This document shows positions 31,563 through 46,008 of a DNA stretch of 64,000 bases, piece after piece; within the stretch, counting starts at the first letter, position 1, and each line of letters starts with the position of its first letter. Source of the DNA: Chrysomallon squamiferum (Eukaryota > Mollusca > Gastropoda > Neomphalida > Peltospiridae). Where the stretch lies: contig CM022672.1 in the NCBI GenBank assembly GCA_012295275.1, positions 14,351,495 through 14,415,494 on the forward strand, read 5' to 3'. Below the pieces are notes generated by a model, which saw only the letters and a program-made list of their open reading frames with translations, searched no databases and had not been told where the DNA came from. Made by a program: the position numbers and the translations under genes.

Positions 31563-32238
31563 CCATTGATCACTAAACTACTACTGCTCCTTTGAAGTTT
31601 GAAGTTTCTAAATCAAACAATGGTCAATGAAAAATAAAATAAAACTTATTGTTTTGACCTACAAAACACGATATTCACGAGCACACTGTAAGCTGTTGTG
31701 AACAAAACAACTGTTATGTTTGAACATAATCTGGTGTAATGAAATTTCAATAAACAGACAGATAAACACCTTTGAAAATCTGAGTCAGTTTCCACAGCTG
31801 TGCAGTCTAAACATTTGGTTAGACATTAAGAACACAAAATTGTCATGCAAAGCAGTCTTTATGTGTGAATAATATATTTTTTTTACACACACACATGCAC
31901 AAACACACAGACTCACTCACATACACAGTCAGACACAGACATGGATTAACCACTTCTATATATTTTTTTTTACTTCTACTGTTCCTATGGTGATTATAAA
32001 TGGGGAAAAAAAAAACAATTATAGAAATCCAATCCAAAAATAGAAAAATTGCACTTGGCAACAGAAATACACTTAGCATCAGAAGGGATGAGGTTAAAGG
32101 CAATTTGGTGTTTAATTATATGACAGAACACCCCAAAAGGTATTATTAACCCTAGGATTAGCATGAAGTGATATTTTATGTCTGCCTTCTCATAGCTTTG
32201 ATAAACAAATGTGTGTATGTGCATGCTAGTGTGTGTAA

Positions 32239-32339
<101 letters not shown>

Positions 32340-32343
32340 ATAC

Positions 32344-32490
32344 TGGTGCCTCATCTCCAGGGCCAAGGACAATGGCACAGATCTTGAGGTATCCTTTGGC
32401 ACCTGCCATAGTGTCCTCAGCATCACTAAGTAGCAGCCACTTGTTAATGAATGCATGGTTTGGTTCATCGTACACCAGACCAATGTCAAA
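32344..32490 (-). CDS. Ferlin exon: C2B end ([17 protein letters not shown]...LGPGDEAP)
   Basis: 147 nt, phase 0 at both ends; acceptor attgtttcag, donor CCA|gtatgt. It encodes [20 protein letters not shown], then [15 protein letters not shown] and VLGPGDEAP. It matches [33 protein letters not shown]...VLGPGDEAP of dysferlin. Confidence 0.98.
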
Positions 32491-32512
32491 CTGAAACAAT
32501 AATAATACATGT

Positions 32513-32569
32513 GATAATAATACTACTACTAATAATAATTATAATAATAATAATAATAACAACAACAAC

Positions 32570-32600
<31 letters not shown>

Positions 32601-32640
32601 TAATAATAATAATAATAATAATAATGATAATAATAATAGG
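32513..32640. repeat. (AAT)n degenerate array
   Basis: AAT, AAC and TACTAC units upstream of the acceptor of the exon at 32344-32490. An inverted TATATATCTATA palindrome lies at 32788-32826. Confidence 0.85.
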
Positions 32641-32917
32641 AAATAAAATATAAAATTAAATAAAATTTTAAAATACACTTCACTCAGTATTAAAAACTAT
32701 TAGGTATGTTTGTATGTTATAAAAACTTTCTGTTTTAAAAACACATTTTAGTTGTATGCAATAACTGGACTTGGGACATTATAAAATATATATATCTATA
32801 TATATATATATATAGATATATATATTAATAATTAGTATAATATGCCTTTTTGTATAATGTAATTTTGTAAAAATTGTCACGTTTATAAATTGCATGTTAA
32901 ATCTGTTATTTTTTTAC

Positions 32918-32968
32918 CTTGAAAGACCCAATTAAAGCATCTGACCTAAATGTCTTGGCATTATGAAC
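32918..32968 (-). CDS. Ferlin exon: C2B VHNAKTFRSDALIGSFK
   Basis: 51 nt, phase 0 at both ends; acceptor ttttttcag, donor AAG|gtaaaa. It encodes VHNAKTFRSDALIGSFK, matching VVDSRSLRTDALLGEFR. Too short to stand out as an open frame, but exactly fills the gap between the two neighbouring C2B exons. Confidence 0.96.
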
Positions 32969-33090
32969 CTGAAAAAAAAGAAAGAAATATAAATAAATAT
33001 AAATTTTCTTGTTAATGAATTTTACCTAAATTAACTGAAGTAAAAATTAATTTAAAAAACACTGAAATTTTTAATGTTCAAATTTAAAAT

Positions 33091-33130
<40 letters not shown>

Positions 33131-33539
33131 CCTCTCAAAGATATTTTTATAAACCCAAAATTCCAGCTGGTTTAAATATTAAACTTATGATAATATCTCA
33201 TGAATTAAATATGTATAAATATAAAAAGGAAAAGAATTTATCTTTTTTGATAATCTGTAAAAAAAAAAATTTTTAAAGATCTTTTCCAACAATATGTTTT
33301 TACCAATTTTTGTATGTAACAGTGTGCATTCTTATAACTGAATTATTTTAAAACTCTCATACTCAAAACTTTTAAATCTCAAAGGGAATTATCTGAAACA
33401 TCTGAAACTCCTATGGAATTTGGGGAATATAATTACATAATCTCAGTTATTTGATCACTGTCAAAACCTCAAAGCAAAATATTTTAAAACACTGAAACTC
33501 AATTATATAATATTAAATTCAGAAATTCACACTGAATTA

Positions 33540-34186
33540 TATTAAAACTCAAAGTGAACTGTATTAAAACTGAAAGTAAATTGCATTAAAACTCAAAGTG
33601 AATTATATCAAAATGTATTATATAAAAACTCAAAGTGAATTATACTAATACCACAAGTCTGTTATTTTAAACGTCTGAACCTCTATGAAACTCAAAGTGG
33701 ATTGTATTAAAACTCAAAGTGAACTGCTGTATTAAAACTCAAAGAAAGTGAACTGTATTAAAACTCAAAGTGAACTGTACTAAAACTCAAAGTGAACTGT
33801 ATTAAAACTCAAAGAAAGTGAACTGTATTAAAACTCAAAGTGAACTGTATTAAAACTCAAAGTGAACTGCATTAAAACTCAAAGTGAACTGTATTAAAAC
33901 TCAAAGAGAACTGTGAACTGTGAACTGTATTAAAACTCAAAACTCACTAAAAATCAAAGTGAACTGTACTAAAACTCAAAGTGAACTGTATTAAAACTCA
34001 AAGTGAACTGTATTAAAACTCAAAGAAAGTGAACTGTATTAAAACTCAAAGAGAACTGTACTAAAACTCAAAGTGAACTGTATTAAAACTCAAAGAAAGT
34101 GAACTGTACTAAAACTCAAAGAAAGTGAACTGTATTAAAACTCAAAGAGAACTGTTTTAAGACTCAAAGTGAGCTGTTTTAAGCAC
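33540..34186. repeat. 22-bp minisatellite on the donor side of the C2B exon
   Basis: More than 25 units of taaaactcaaagtgaactgt and variants with an extra aaag. The final units (gactcaaagtgagctgtttt) run directly into the donor gtgcttaaaacagctcac of the exon at 34187-34381, so the intron begins inside the array. Confidence 0.93.
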
Positions 34187-34381
34187 CTGGAACTCAATGA
34201 GCTCGTCGAAGAGCTCTGCGGGAGACGAGTGGAAGTTGAAGAAAAACGACTCGTTCCAGAACGGGCTATTTGTCGACTTCTTCACCCGCGTCTGCTTTGT
34301 CTGGTTGTAGACGGTTACCTTGGCAACAGGCTGGATGTTTGCACCTTGCAGCTGGCGAGCTTCAATAACCCGTATTCTAAT
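34187..34381 (-). CDS. Ferlin exon: C2B core ([22 protein letters not shown])
   Basis: 195 nt, phase 0 at both ends; acceptor tcatcatttcag, donor CAG|gtgctt. It encodes [17 protein letters not shown], then [18 protein letters not shown] and [13 protein letters not shown]. It matches [33 protein letters not shown]...LFNETLFFNLF. Both 42301-42496 and 38389-38694 end FQ in phase 0 and could join here. Confidence 0.98.
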
Positions 34382-34389
34382 CTGAAATG

Positions 34390-35585
34390 ATGATAACAAC
34401 GGAAAATATTACTAAAAATATTACTGAACTTTTCAATGAGATATAACTAAAAATATTACTAAAAATATTACTGAACTTTTCAAGGAGATATTACTAAAAA
34501 TATTATTAATCCTCTCAAGGTAATGTTACTAAAAATATTACTAATCTTTTCAAGGTAATATTAAATATATTACTATTCTTTTCAAGGCAATATTACTGAA
34601 GGATATTACTAATCTTTTCAAGGTATTATTACTAACCTTTGCAAGGTAATATTACTGAAAAATATTATTATTCTTTCAAAGGTAATATTACTAAAAATAT
34701 TACTAATCTTTGCAAGGTAATATTAAATATATTACTACACTTTTCAAGGCAATATTACTGAAAGTATTATTAATCTTTTCAAGGTAATATTACTGAAAAA
34801 TATTAATCTTTGCAAGGTAATATTACTGAAAGTATTATTAATCTTTCAAAGGTAATATTACTTAAGAATATTTTAACAGTAATATAGTCATCAATAATTT
34901 GACTAATCTTTTCAAAGTAATATTAATGAAAGTATTATTAATTTTTTCAAGGTAATACTACTGAAAAATATTAATCTATCAAAAGTAATATTACTGTAAA
35001 ATGTTATTAATCCTTTCAAGGTAATATTGCCAAAAATATTGCTAATCTTTCCAAGGTAATATTACTAAAAATAGTATTGATGTTTACAAGCTAATATTAC
35101 GAAAAAAAAATATAATAAATTTTTCCAAGGTAATATTGCTGAGAAATATTATTAATGTTTCAAGGTTATTTTAAAAATATTATTAATCTTTACAAGAGAA
35201 TATTACTGATAAGTATTGTTAATCTTTTCATGATTAGGTGCCTGAAAAATATTACTAATACTGCTGAAAAACTTGATTAATCCTTTCAAGGTAATATTAC
35301 TAAAAATAATACTAATCTTTTCAAAGTAATATTAATGAAAAATATTATTAATCCTTGCAAGGTAATATTACTAAAAATATTACTAATCTTTTCAAGGTAA
35401 TATTACTGAAAAATATGATTAATCTTTAGAAAGTAATATTACTGAAAAATATTATTAATCTTTCCAAGGTAATATTAGTGTAAATTATTAACCTTTTCAA
35501 GGTAATATTATAAAAAGTACTACTAATCTTTCCGAAGTAATATTAGTTAAAAAAAAAAAAAAAAAGTATTCATCTAATCAAGGTA
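34390..35585. repeat. Degenerate 35 to 45-bp minisatellite on the acceptor side of the C2B exon
   Basis: About 25 to 30 units of aatattactaaaaatattac followed by taatcttttcaaggt. It begins right outside the acceptor of the exon at 34187-34381, so this exon is sandwiched between two unrelated minisatellites. Units are more diverged than those of the 28.7-kb array. Confidence 0.9.
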
Positions 35586-35792
35586 ATAGGTATCTTTCTC
35601 ATTTCTTTTATCACTCTACTGTCTATTTATTTGTTTAAATCTTTAGTTTTTTCTCATGTTCTTCCAACAATTATTCCTTCTTTCCATTCATTTTCTTATT
35701 TCTATCCATCCTGTTTTTCCCCATCTCTGAATCCACCTATTCTATTTTCTTTATTGCTGTCTACCTCTCTTCTTTTCATTGTTTCTTTTATT

Positions 35793-35796
<4 letters not shown>

Positions 35797-35844
<48 letters not shown>

Positions 35845-35920
35845 ATATAAATATGTATATATGAATGTATATATATATATATATATATATGCATGTATGT
35901 ATGTATGTATGTATATATAT
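35797..35920. repeat. TA and ATGT microsatellites
   Basis: (TA)n at 35797-35832 followed by TATG units in the intron upstream of C2B. AAAT units at 36083-36129 and AAT/TA units at 36216-36335 follow. Confidence 0.85.
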
Positions 35921-36082
35921 TTTGGGTAAGTTTAAAAAAATTCTGTATTTGTAAAAAATGTTTATACATTACATAATCATGAGTAGTTTAAAGTATAGAT
36001 AGTGTTAGTAAAATTAGGTTTCAAATTCTTTGTAAATAAAAAGAAGAAAGGCCTCCCCTTCTACAAAATCTGACCCCCAAAA

Positions 36083-36129
<47 letters not shown>

Positions 36130-36226
36130 AAAAAAAAAAAAAAACCTCAACTTCCTCAAAATCTACCCCATAAATAAATCAATAAATAGATAAAAATTTA
36201 ATACCAATATACTAAATAATAATAAC

Positions 36227-36258
<32 letters not shown>

Positions 36259-36733
36259 GAATATATATATATTTATCTACTATATGTGTATATATATATA
36301 TATTAATAATAATAAGAATATATATATATATATAAAATAACCCAATAATAATATTAATTATAAAAATTAATCAAAAACAAATTAATATATATATATTTTT
36401 TTTTCTTCAGTAAAGCCAGGAAATTTGTCTTTCACATGAAATGTTTACTGTTAAGTCAACTGTGCTGCTTCTGTGATAGAGTTTGATTAAAAACAGGTAC
36501 AAAGATCAATAGCGGTTTAGTTGTTCTACAAAGTACCACCTGTGACACTCTGTAACACAATGTAGTAAAGTGTTGAACAATTCACACAGTAAATGGTATA
36601 CAATTAGTGAAGTAACATACTGCACAGGGTATATGGAACATGTATAGATTTTATCTAGGAGTGCTGATCAAAATAATAATTATGTATGCTAATTATGTTA
36701 TTACTTTCAAAGTGTGTATGTGTGTGTGAGTAC

Positions 36734-36777
36734 ATTATATCTATATAGGTGTGAGTACACACCTATATAGATATAAT
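36734..36777. repeat. Perfect 20-bp inverted repeat with a 4-nt loop
   Basis: The left arm attatatctatataggtgtg is the exact reverse complement of 36758-36777, with loop agta. It can extrude as a cruciform or fold as a stable RNA hairpin in the intron between the alternative first exon and C2B. Confidence 0.9.
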
Positions 36778-37502
36778 ATACATGCATATGTGTGTATGTG
36801 TGTGTATTAGTTATGCATTGTGTTGTGTGTTTGTGTGAATTAAATATATATATGATGATGTAGATTTTCTGTTTTACAATGAAACTGAGATAAAAATGAT
36901 GACAACATTTTATGCACATACTTATCTATATACAATAATATGAAATATTTAACAATTTAAATACAATATTATGTAAAACTTAAATCATTTCAACTCTATA
37001 AAATGAAAAAGTTAATAATATAAAATACTATACAATTCTAATGCTGTAATATAAAACACTTAATAATTTAGATCTGTGAAATACTTAACAACTGAAAAAC
37101 AGTGTAACATAAAACGCTTAACAGTTTTAATATTATAATACGATATATTTAATATATTATTAATTATTTAATTGTAATACTGTAATACTAAATATATAAT
37201 CACTAACGACTACTAAAACACACACACACACACACACAATGTGGGTTAGATAATATATGATATTAATGAGTGGACATATGTTACTCGTCCCCACTGAGCT
37301 AAACCTAGAGAGCACTACATGAAATAAAAACACTTGCTGTTTAACTAATGGAAACAATCAGCCAGATTTATGCCTACATAAAATGAATTCCACTGAATCA
37401 AGATGCATTAAACTGAGAGATGATTATCACAGACACAAATCTACATAATCCACACCATGCTGACTGTTCATTTTGTATTCCGTTTAAACAATATTTATCA
37501 GA

Positions 37503-37503
<1 letters not shown>

Positions 37504-37540
<37 letters not shown>

Positions 37541-37556
37541 GCAGCACAACAACAAA
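37504..37556. repeat. CAA/CAG trinucleotide repeat
   Basis: Mixed CAA and CAG units in the intron. An (AAT)n array follows at 37757-37816. Confidence 0.85.
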
Positions 37557-37754
37557 TAGTAATAAATATACTAAAATAATAAAACAAATAAAGGAAATGA
37601 AATGAACTAAAATAAGTAAAATATATTAAACAATAAAATAGAACAAACAAATGTGACTGTGTTTTAAGAATAATAATTGTGTTTGTAATATGCTGTTGAG
37701 CAATCTACATAAACCAAATAATTATAATATGAAGTAACTACTTTCTACAGAATC

Positions 37755-37816
<62 letters not shown>

Positions 37817-38059
37817 TATAAAAATAATAATTTTGCAACTCTGTTTAAGAAACAGAATCAAGCTTTTCAACAAAAGTTTAATTATACCAGGATGGCTTTA
37901 AGAATTAAATTAAAAAAAAAAATTAATATTATTTTTTTTTTAACAATGTTTTTGGCTCAAATCATATCAAACAAAATACAAAGAAAGAAACAATATTTTC
38001 TTTAAAAAATGTATATATTGATTACCTGTCAACAATTTCTTTCAATTTAGTTATTTTGC

Positions 38060-38345
38060 CTCTGTTTTAATACTATATTTTACCTGCATTTTATTATTAT
38101 TGTACCTGTATTTTATATCATTTTACATAAATAATTACTATTTCTTCTTCAGACAAACCCTTTAAGAACTACAATTATTTTAACTTTGTATTAATATTAT
38201 TTTACCTGCATTTTAACAATATATCACCTGAATTAAGAACTACAGTTATTTTAACTTTGTATTAATATTATTTTACCTGCATTTTAACATAAGTATTAAT
38301 ACATATTTTTGCCTGTATTTTAACATAATTTTACCTGCATTTTCA
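38060..38345. repeat. Repeats on the donor side of the alternative exon
   Basis: aactttgtattaatattatt, then ttacctgcattttaac occurs twice in full (near 38183 and 38254). Shorter ttacctgcatttt copies lie near 38090 and 38329. On the minus strand each gives CAG|gtaaaa, a donor-like site. Confidence 0.7.
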
Positions 38346-38388
38346 CGCCCACAGGTACAAAACTAAGAAAGACTGTCATCAGACAAAC

Positions 38389-38694
38389 CTGAAAGTGCAT
38401 GGGTTTACTGTCTGTTAACATCGCTCGCTTGCTTTTCTTCTTCGTGGACTGAAGAAATTTTTTCTTCTTTCTTTTCTTCCCCCCTCCATTGTCATCGAAG
38501 TCTTCAACATCGTGGACGGGTTCATCGTCGGTGTCGGACAGCAGTGGTCGAGTCTCTGGGTCCTTTGCCGGTTTAGAACTTTCCAGTTTAGATTTTTCCG
38601 GTTTAGAATTTTCCGGTTTAGAACTTCCCGGTTTCGAACTTTCCGGTTTAGAATTTTCCGGTTTAGAATTTTCTGATTTAGAATTTTTTTTCAT
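38389..38694 (-). CDS. Ferlin alternative 5' exon with its own ATG (pentapeptide repeats, basic tail, KPMHFQ)
   Basis: 306 nt of coding sequence, phase 0 at its donor CAG|gtttgt. It starts MKKNSKSE and has about seven SKPEN-type pentapeptides. An acidic DDEPVHDVEDFDDNGGG, then KKRKKKKF and KKKSKRAM follow, and the end is SKPMHFQ. That end equals the KPQDFQ end of 42301-42496 and joins IRIRVIEA. An in-frame TAG lies 30 nt upstream of the ATG, and the upstream sequence is A-rich on the coding strand, giving only a weak acceptor (gctttttag at 38732). This suits a second exon with a short 5' leader. It would give a ferlin without C2A. Confidence 0.75.
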
Positions 38695-39275
38695 TTTGTA
38701 TAGATTTTTTTTTTTCTTTTTTATCTATGTTCTAAAAAGCTTTATTTTTTTAATTTATTTATTTAATTTTATTTTTGTTATTATTATTATTATTATTATC
38801 ATTTTTTTTTTTTTCTTTTGATGAAAAATATTTTTTTTTTGCCAGTTTATCTTTTTTTGGTGACTGTTTTTTTTTTTTTCAGATTCTTTTTATTATTATT
38901 ATTTCAAAACACTTGTTTTTGTTTATTTATTTATTTTAGTTTTATTATTATTAATGCTTCTTTTTATTACTTTTTTTATTTGTGATTTATTTGATTTATT
39001 TTTTAAAACTGTATTCTGATAACAAAAATTTATGTTCTGTGTTTTCAATCATTAAAATGATATTTTAGCAAAATAGCATTACATTCATAGTTTATCTTCC
39101 ACAGTCAAAATGGATTAGGTTAACTTGAATAAAATCCAGTCTCTTTATACCAACATCTTCACACATTACTTCAGAATAAGAAAATAATGAAATCTGTGCT
39201 GAACAATGTTGAATAAATTTTCTGATGTTAAAACTGAAATTAAACACTTTCAAACTATTATCAAATCTGGATCCA

Positions 39276-39372
39276 GCTAATCCAGCTGGATGTGGTATCT
39301 ATGCTAATCCAAGTGGATGTTGTACTTCTGCTAATCCAAGTGTATATAAGGTATCTCTCTGCTAATCCATAT
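39276..39372. repeat. Short tandem repeat of gctaatccaagtggatg units
   Basis: Three to four degenerate 30 to 36-bp units (agctaatccagctggatgtg, tgctaatccaagtggatgtt, tgctaatccaagtgtatata, tgctaatccatatag). Intergenic-like spacing between the alternative exon and the CpG-rich block. Confidence 0.7.
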
Positions 39373-39619
39373 AGTAAATATCTGACAAATGGGGAAATGG
39401 GCACATCAGAAATAACTGTTCACAATATCCATTTAATATGCCCTGATATTACACCAGCTGATGTACAATAAACAAAACAGACAAGAACATTTTTTTTTTA
39501 CAGTAACAATTAATTTACAACTTAATGAACTAGCTGTCAGGACAGAAAAACTTTGTGCACTAAATACAACAAAGGCTACTGCACACAAACCGTGCTTTTT
39601 TTCCCAAAAATTATCTGAA

Positions 39620-40320
39620 TGACTCAAAACCAATTTTCACAAATTACGGTTATCGCAATTAGCAGCAATCAGCTGTAATTGGCTCAGACACACACAGACA
39701 CACATTGCACTGCGAGACTGTAACTGAAGCAGTGAGAACCGTAAAAACACAGGACACACAACAGTGGCGACATTTGCATATTGGAAAATGCAGTTTTGCA
39801 ACGCTCTGTAATGACAATTAATCAGCAACAACAGCGTGCTGACAAAAGGGTGTTTTGTGTTAAAACTTTTCTTCCTGACGGACATTATTCACTGAAATTA
39901 TCACAGAACGCAACGTTACAATAGCCGCATTTAAAAACCGACAATAGCTCGGCGAACCTGTTGCAAACAGTCGACATTGATCACTTCAGTGCGAGTTTTT
40001 GCAACAACTGCTGGAACAACAAAAGTGATGATTACATTGTTACCTTACCTGGCAGTTCTTCATGTGTGGGCGAGAACTTAAAACCGAGGTCTGACATCAG
40101 AATGTTAAAAGATATTTTGTTTAAAATAATAAATAATAAAAAAATATTAAGTTGTCATCCAGGCAGAGCATTCATGACTATTGCTTTGTACGATGATGCT
40201 GTTGAAAAACAGATTGATTGAAACTGTGTGTGTGTATCTACTATCTGCAACATCTGGTGCGATGGCCACAGAGAGAGACACAGTGAACATAACAACAGTC
40301 GTAATTAAACATGATTTTCT
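39620..40320 (-). promoter_or_regulatory. CpG-rich block, candidate internal ferlin promoter with leader exon
   Basis: CpGs are clustered here (for example tgcgagactg, gtggcgac, aacgcaacgttac, atagccgc, ctcggcgaac), unlike the CpG-poor introns on either side. On the minus strand there is a CCAAT box (gagccaattacag near 39680) and a consensus donor CTGCCAG|gtaaggtaac at 40049. A non-coding first exon ending at 40049 could splice to the acceptor at 38732 before the ATG at 38694. Inference only: no TATA box or transcript evidence. Confidence 0.5.
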
Positions 40321-41188
40321 CGATCGACACAGTCTATAATGTTATATATTCAGGACAGATGTATTATATAATATGTACATGGAGATATACACACATGATA
40401 ACACACTTAGAGATCTACTTATATAGAAACCTACATAATTACCTACCTACCTACCTAAATACAGACATATACGTACATAAATACATATAGTGAAAATGGT
40501 AACGTTGTTAGTTTTACAGCAAATTTATAACAAAAAATAGAAAAAAATAACTATGTAATAATTTTATGTAATTAAAAAAATAACTACAGTGGGTATGTAT
40601 GTTGTATACTTTAATTTTCTAAATTAAAATAGAATAATAACTAAGTTATAATTTTACATTGGGGAGAGGGGTGGACTGAAAGAAAACGTATAACTATGTT
40701 ATAGTTTCAGTCCAAAGGAAAGATGTATTACACAGAAGAAAACTATGTTATATCACACTCCTGTGAAAATAAATATAAAGGTAACTTAAAAATAAATTTT
40801 TGAAAATATATATTATTATCATTTTATTTTATTTATTTATTTATTTATTTATTTTTTATTTTAAATTGTTTAACACAACATTATAACAACGATTTTGTTT
40901 TCAAGCATGTATTAAATTCAGTATGGAATTGCTATTCATTATTTTAATGGTCAAAATTTCCCAGATGACTGAAGTTAATTATAGGCAGTTAGCAGAAAGC
41001 TTGCAACATGTGCATCCCATTTCAAACACTGGTGATATGCAGTCACTAATAGGTATTTGTATAAGCATATTTTAAAATACTATGCATATATAATTATTAT
41101 ATAAGTATATTTTAAAGTGAAAAAAATCATAGTTTATTTTACTAATTACAATTTTATATATGAATAGATGTATGTATGTGTGTATATA

Positions 41189-41190
<2 letters not shown>

Positions 41191-41272
<82 letters not shown>
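41191..41272. repeat. (CT)n microsatellite
   Basis: About 40 CT units, preceded by TA-rich sequence. The surroundings (40320-42300) are AT-rich intron with AAAAT arrays at 41960-42008 and 42083-42133 and nothing coding. Confidence 0.9.
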
Positions 41273-41276
<4 letters not shown>

Positions 41277-42300
41277 TTTGCAATTTTAAAAAATAATATA
41301 CAGGACTATATTACAATATATTATATACCTTAAAACCAGTTGCCACAATATATATATATAAAGATATATATAACTATATTATAATAATAAAGATGATGTT
41401 GATGATGAAAATAGTATTATAATCATCACTGTTTTTGATTTACTGTCAGCTGAAATATTTAATATATTACAAGAGACAACATTCTTTTTTCCTTCTTTGC
41501 TGTATCTCTTTCTCTCTTTTCCTCATACAGATGGACATAGATAGACTGACACATGTACAGACATACACATCCATTAAAACCCATGTACAGACATTTTTAA
41601 AATCATCTGTTCCTGTCTTATCTTATTTCCATTTTAACCCATTTTCTATTGCATGTCCATTAAAATTTATTTTATATAATATGTCCATTGTAACCCATTT
41701 GTGTGACATTTTTAAAATCATTTGTTCCTGTGTTATCTTATTTGTGTTTATTTTAACTTTTTTTTGCATGTCTTATGAATAAATATATTTAAAAGTATAT
41801 ATGTTACTGTGTAGGCATGTTTTTGTATTTTTTTATCCATAATTTTAAAGCAAAAATGCACCAAGAAAAAAAAAAGAACAAAAAATGAAATAAAAAAAAA
41901 AAAAATAAAAAAAAATAAAAAATGGTATAAAAGGTTTTTTTTTATCTTTCTGTGTGAATTAAAATATTAAAATAAAATAAAATAAAATAAAATAAAATAA
42001 AATAAAATTTGTAAAATAAAAAATAAAAAATAAAATTTTAAAGGCAAAAAATGCAATTAAAATAAAAACAAATAAAAAAAAAAATAAAATAAAATAAAAT
42101 AAAATAAAATAAAATAAAATAAAATAAAATAAACAAAAATAAATAACCTTTTGTATTATGTCACATATATATTATTAAAGTATGAAGGAAGAAAACAAAA
42201 GAACCCACCAAAAAAAACATTAATTATTCTCTAACCTAAACACAACAAAATATTTCCCAAATACTCTCCTAAAAAAACCCGTTGCCATAGTAAAACTAAC

Positions 42301-42496
42301 CTGAAAGTCTTGTGGTTTGAATGAAAGATTTCCCTTCACTTTACGCTTCCCTTTTCTTCGTTGTTTGCGCTTCAGTTTGCGCTTTGATGGTTTGCCAGTG
42401 GCAGCATCCACAACATCCACACCATCTTCTTCATCCTGTGTCTCTTCCTCTCCTCCTCTTCCTCCTCTTCCTCATCATCCTGACCAATCACTCTAC
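42301..42496 (-). CDS. Ferlin exon: acidic and basic linker ending KPQDFQ, with a frame disruption
   Basis: Acceptor gttgttacag, donor CAG|gttagt. From the acceptor, phase 1 gives GRVIGQDDEEEEEEEE. The 3' part in another frame reads TQDEEDGVDVVDAATGKPSK, then a highly basic KRKQRRKGKRKVKG and SFKPQDFQ. The latter equals the SDKPQDFQ end of this linker in dysferlin and myoferlin. A single-base change in the GAG/GAA run (about 42440-42460) would join them. Otherwise an internal AG at 42470 would restore frame but give an RGG-type start. The low-complexity run makes an error plausible. Confidence 0.85.
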
Positions 42497-42594
42497 CTGT
42501 AACAACAATTAAATACCAGTTTCTGTAAATTATAATTTGTGGATGTGTTTTTTTTTTTGGTTTTTTGCACGTATATGCTGAGTATATGAAAGAG

Positions 42595-45395
<2,801 letters not shown>

Positions 45396-45439
45396 AAAAT
45401 GATATCTACATTAAAACTGTGAACTGCCTGATTTCTTAC

Positions 45440-45512
45440 CCTCTGTGTCTCCACCTCCTCCTGCTCCTGCACCTTTTGGTGGTTTGTAAATAACTTTCAA
45501 GTTGACACATGC
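45440..45512 (-). CDS. Ferlin exon: end of C2A (ACVNLKVIYKPPKGAGAGGGG)
   Basis: 73 nt, phase 0 in and phase 1 out; acceptor gttatttcag, donor G|gtaaga. It encodes ACVNLKVIYKPPKG, then AGAGGGGDTE. It corresponds to the last C2A strand and glycine/proline linker (ASLVLQVSYTPLPG in dysferlin). Confidence 0.93.
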
Positions 45513-45623
45513 CTGAAATAACACAACTGATCATTGTTAGTGTCTGAAATATGTTTATGTCACTGATATATAATATTGTGTATTAAACAGGTTCATCAAA
45601 TTCATTAATGACAGTCCATGAGT

Positions 45624-45629
<6 letters not shown>

Positions 45630-45677
<48 letters not shown>

Positions 45678-45825
45678 CTCTCTCTCTCTCTCTCTAACAT
45701 ACATTCTAAATGGAAAACGGTCAAAAGAACAAAAGAATGATATAGATTATATTCAATTCATATACATGAAGAGTTTTAGTATTTGATACATCAAAACAAA
45801 AATAATGAAGTGATTAATGCACATT

Positions 45826-45893
<68 letters not shown>
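45630..45893. repeat. CA/CT and GA microsatellites
   Basis: (CA)n then (CT)n at 45630-45698, and (GA)n at 45829-45893, the latter ending 9 bp from the donor of the exon at 45903-46008. Confidence 0.92.
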
Positions 45894-45897
<4 letters not shown>

Positions 45898-45902
45898 GAT
45901 AC

Positions 45903-46008
45903 CTGAAGAGGTCTGCCATTTCCATCCTGCAGATTAATGCTGAGTTCTTTTGCCTGATCTCCCCCTCGAGCAAATTCAGCTAGACTAACTTTGATGGACC
46001 CCAGCAGT
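45903..46008 (-). CDS. Ferlin exon: C2A (LLGSIKVSLAEFARGGDQAKEL)
   Basis: 106 nt, phase 2 in and phase 0 out; acceptor tgtttttcag, donor CAG|gtatct. It encodes RLLGSIKVSLAEFARGGDQA, then KELSINLQDGNGRPLQ. It matches RFLGEAKVPLREVLA...LLDTKKQPTGA. It completes the GRNR motif of the upstream exon. Confidence 0.96.

Noticed and set aside
39961-40221. 86-residue plus-strand frame in the CpG-rich block
   Set aside because: Not repetitive, but no recognisable family, no splice sites in register and no extension. The CpG block is better explained as a minus-strand promoter.
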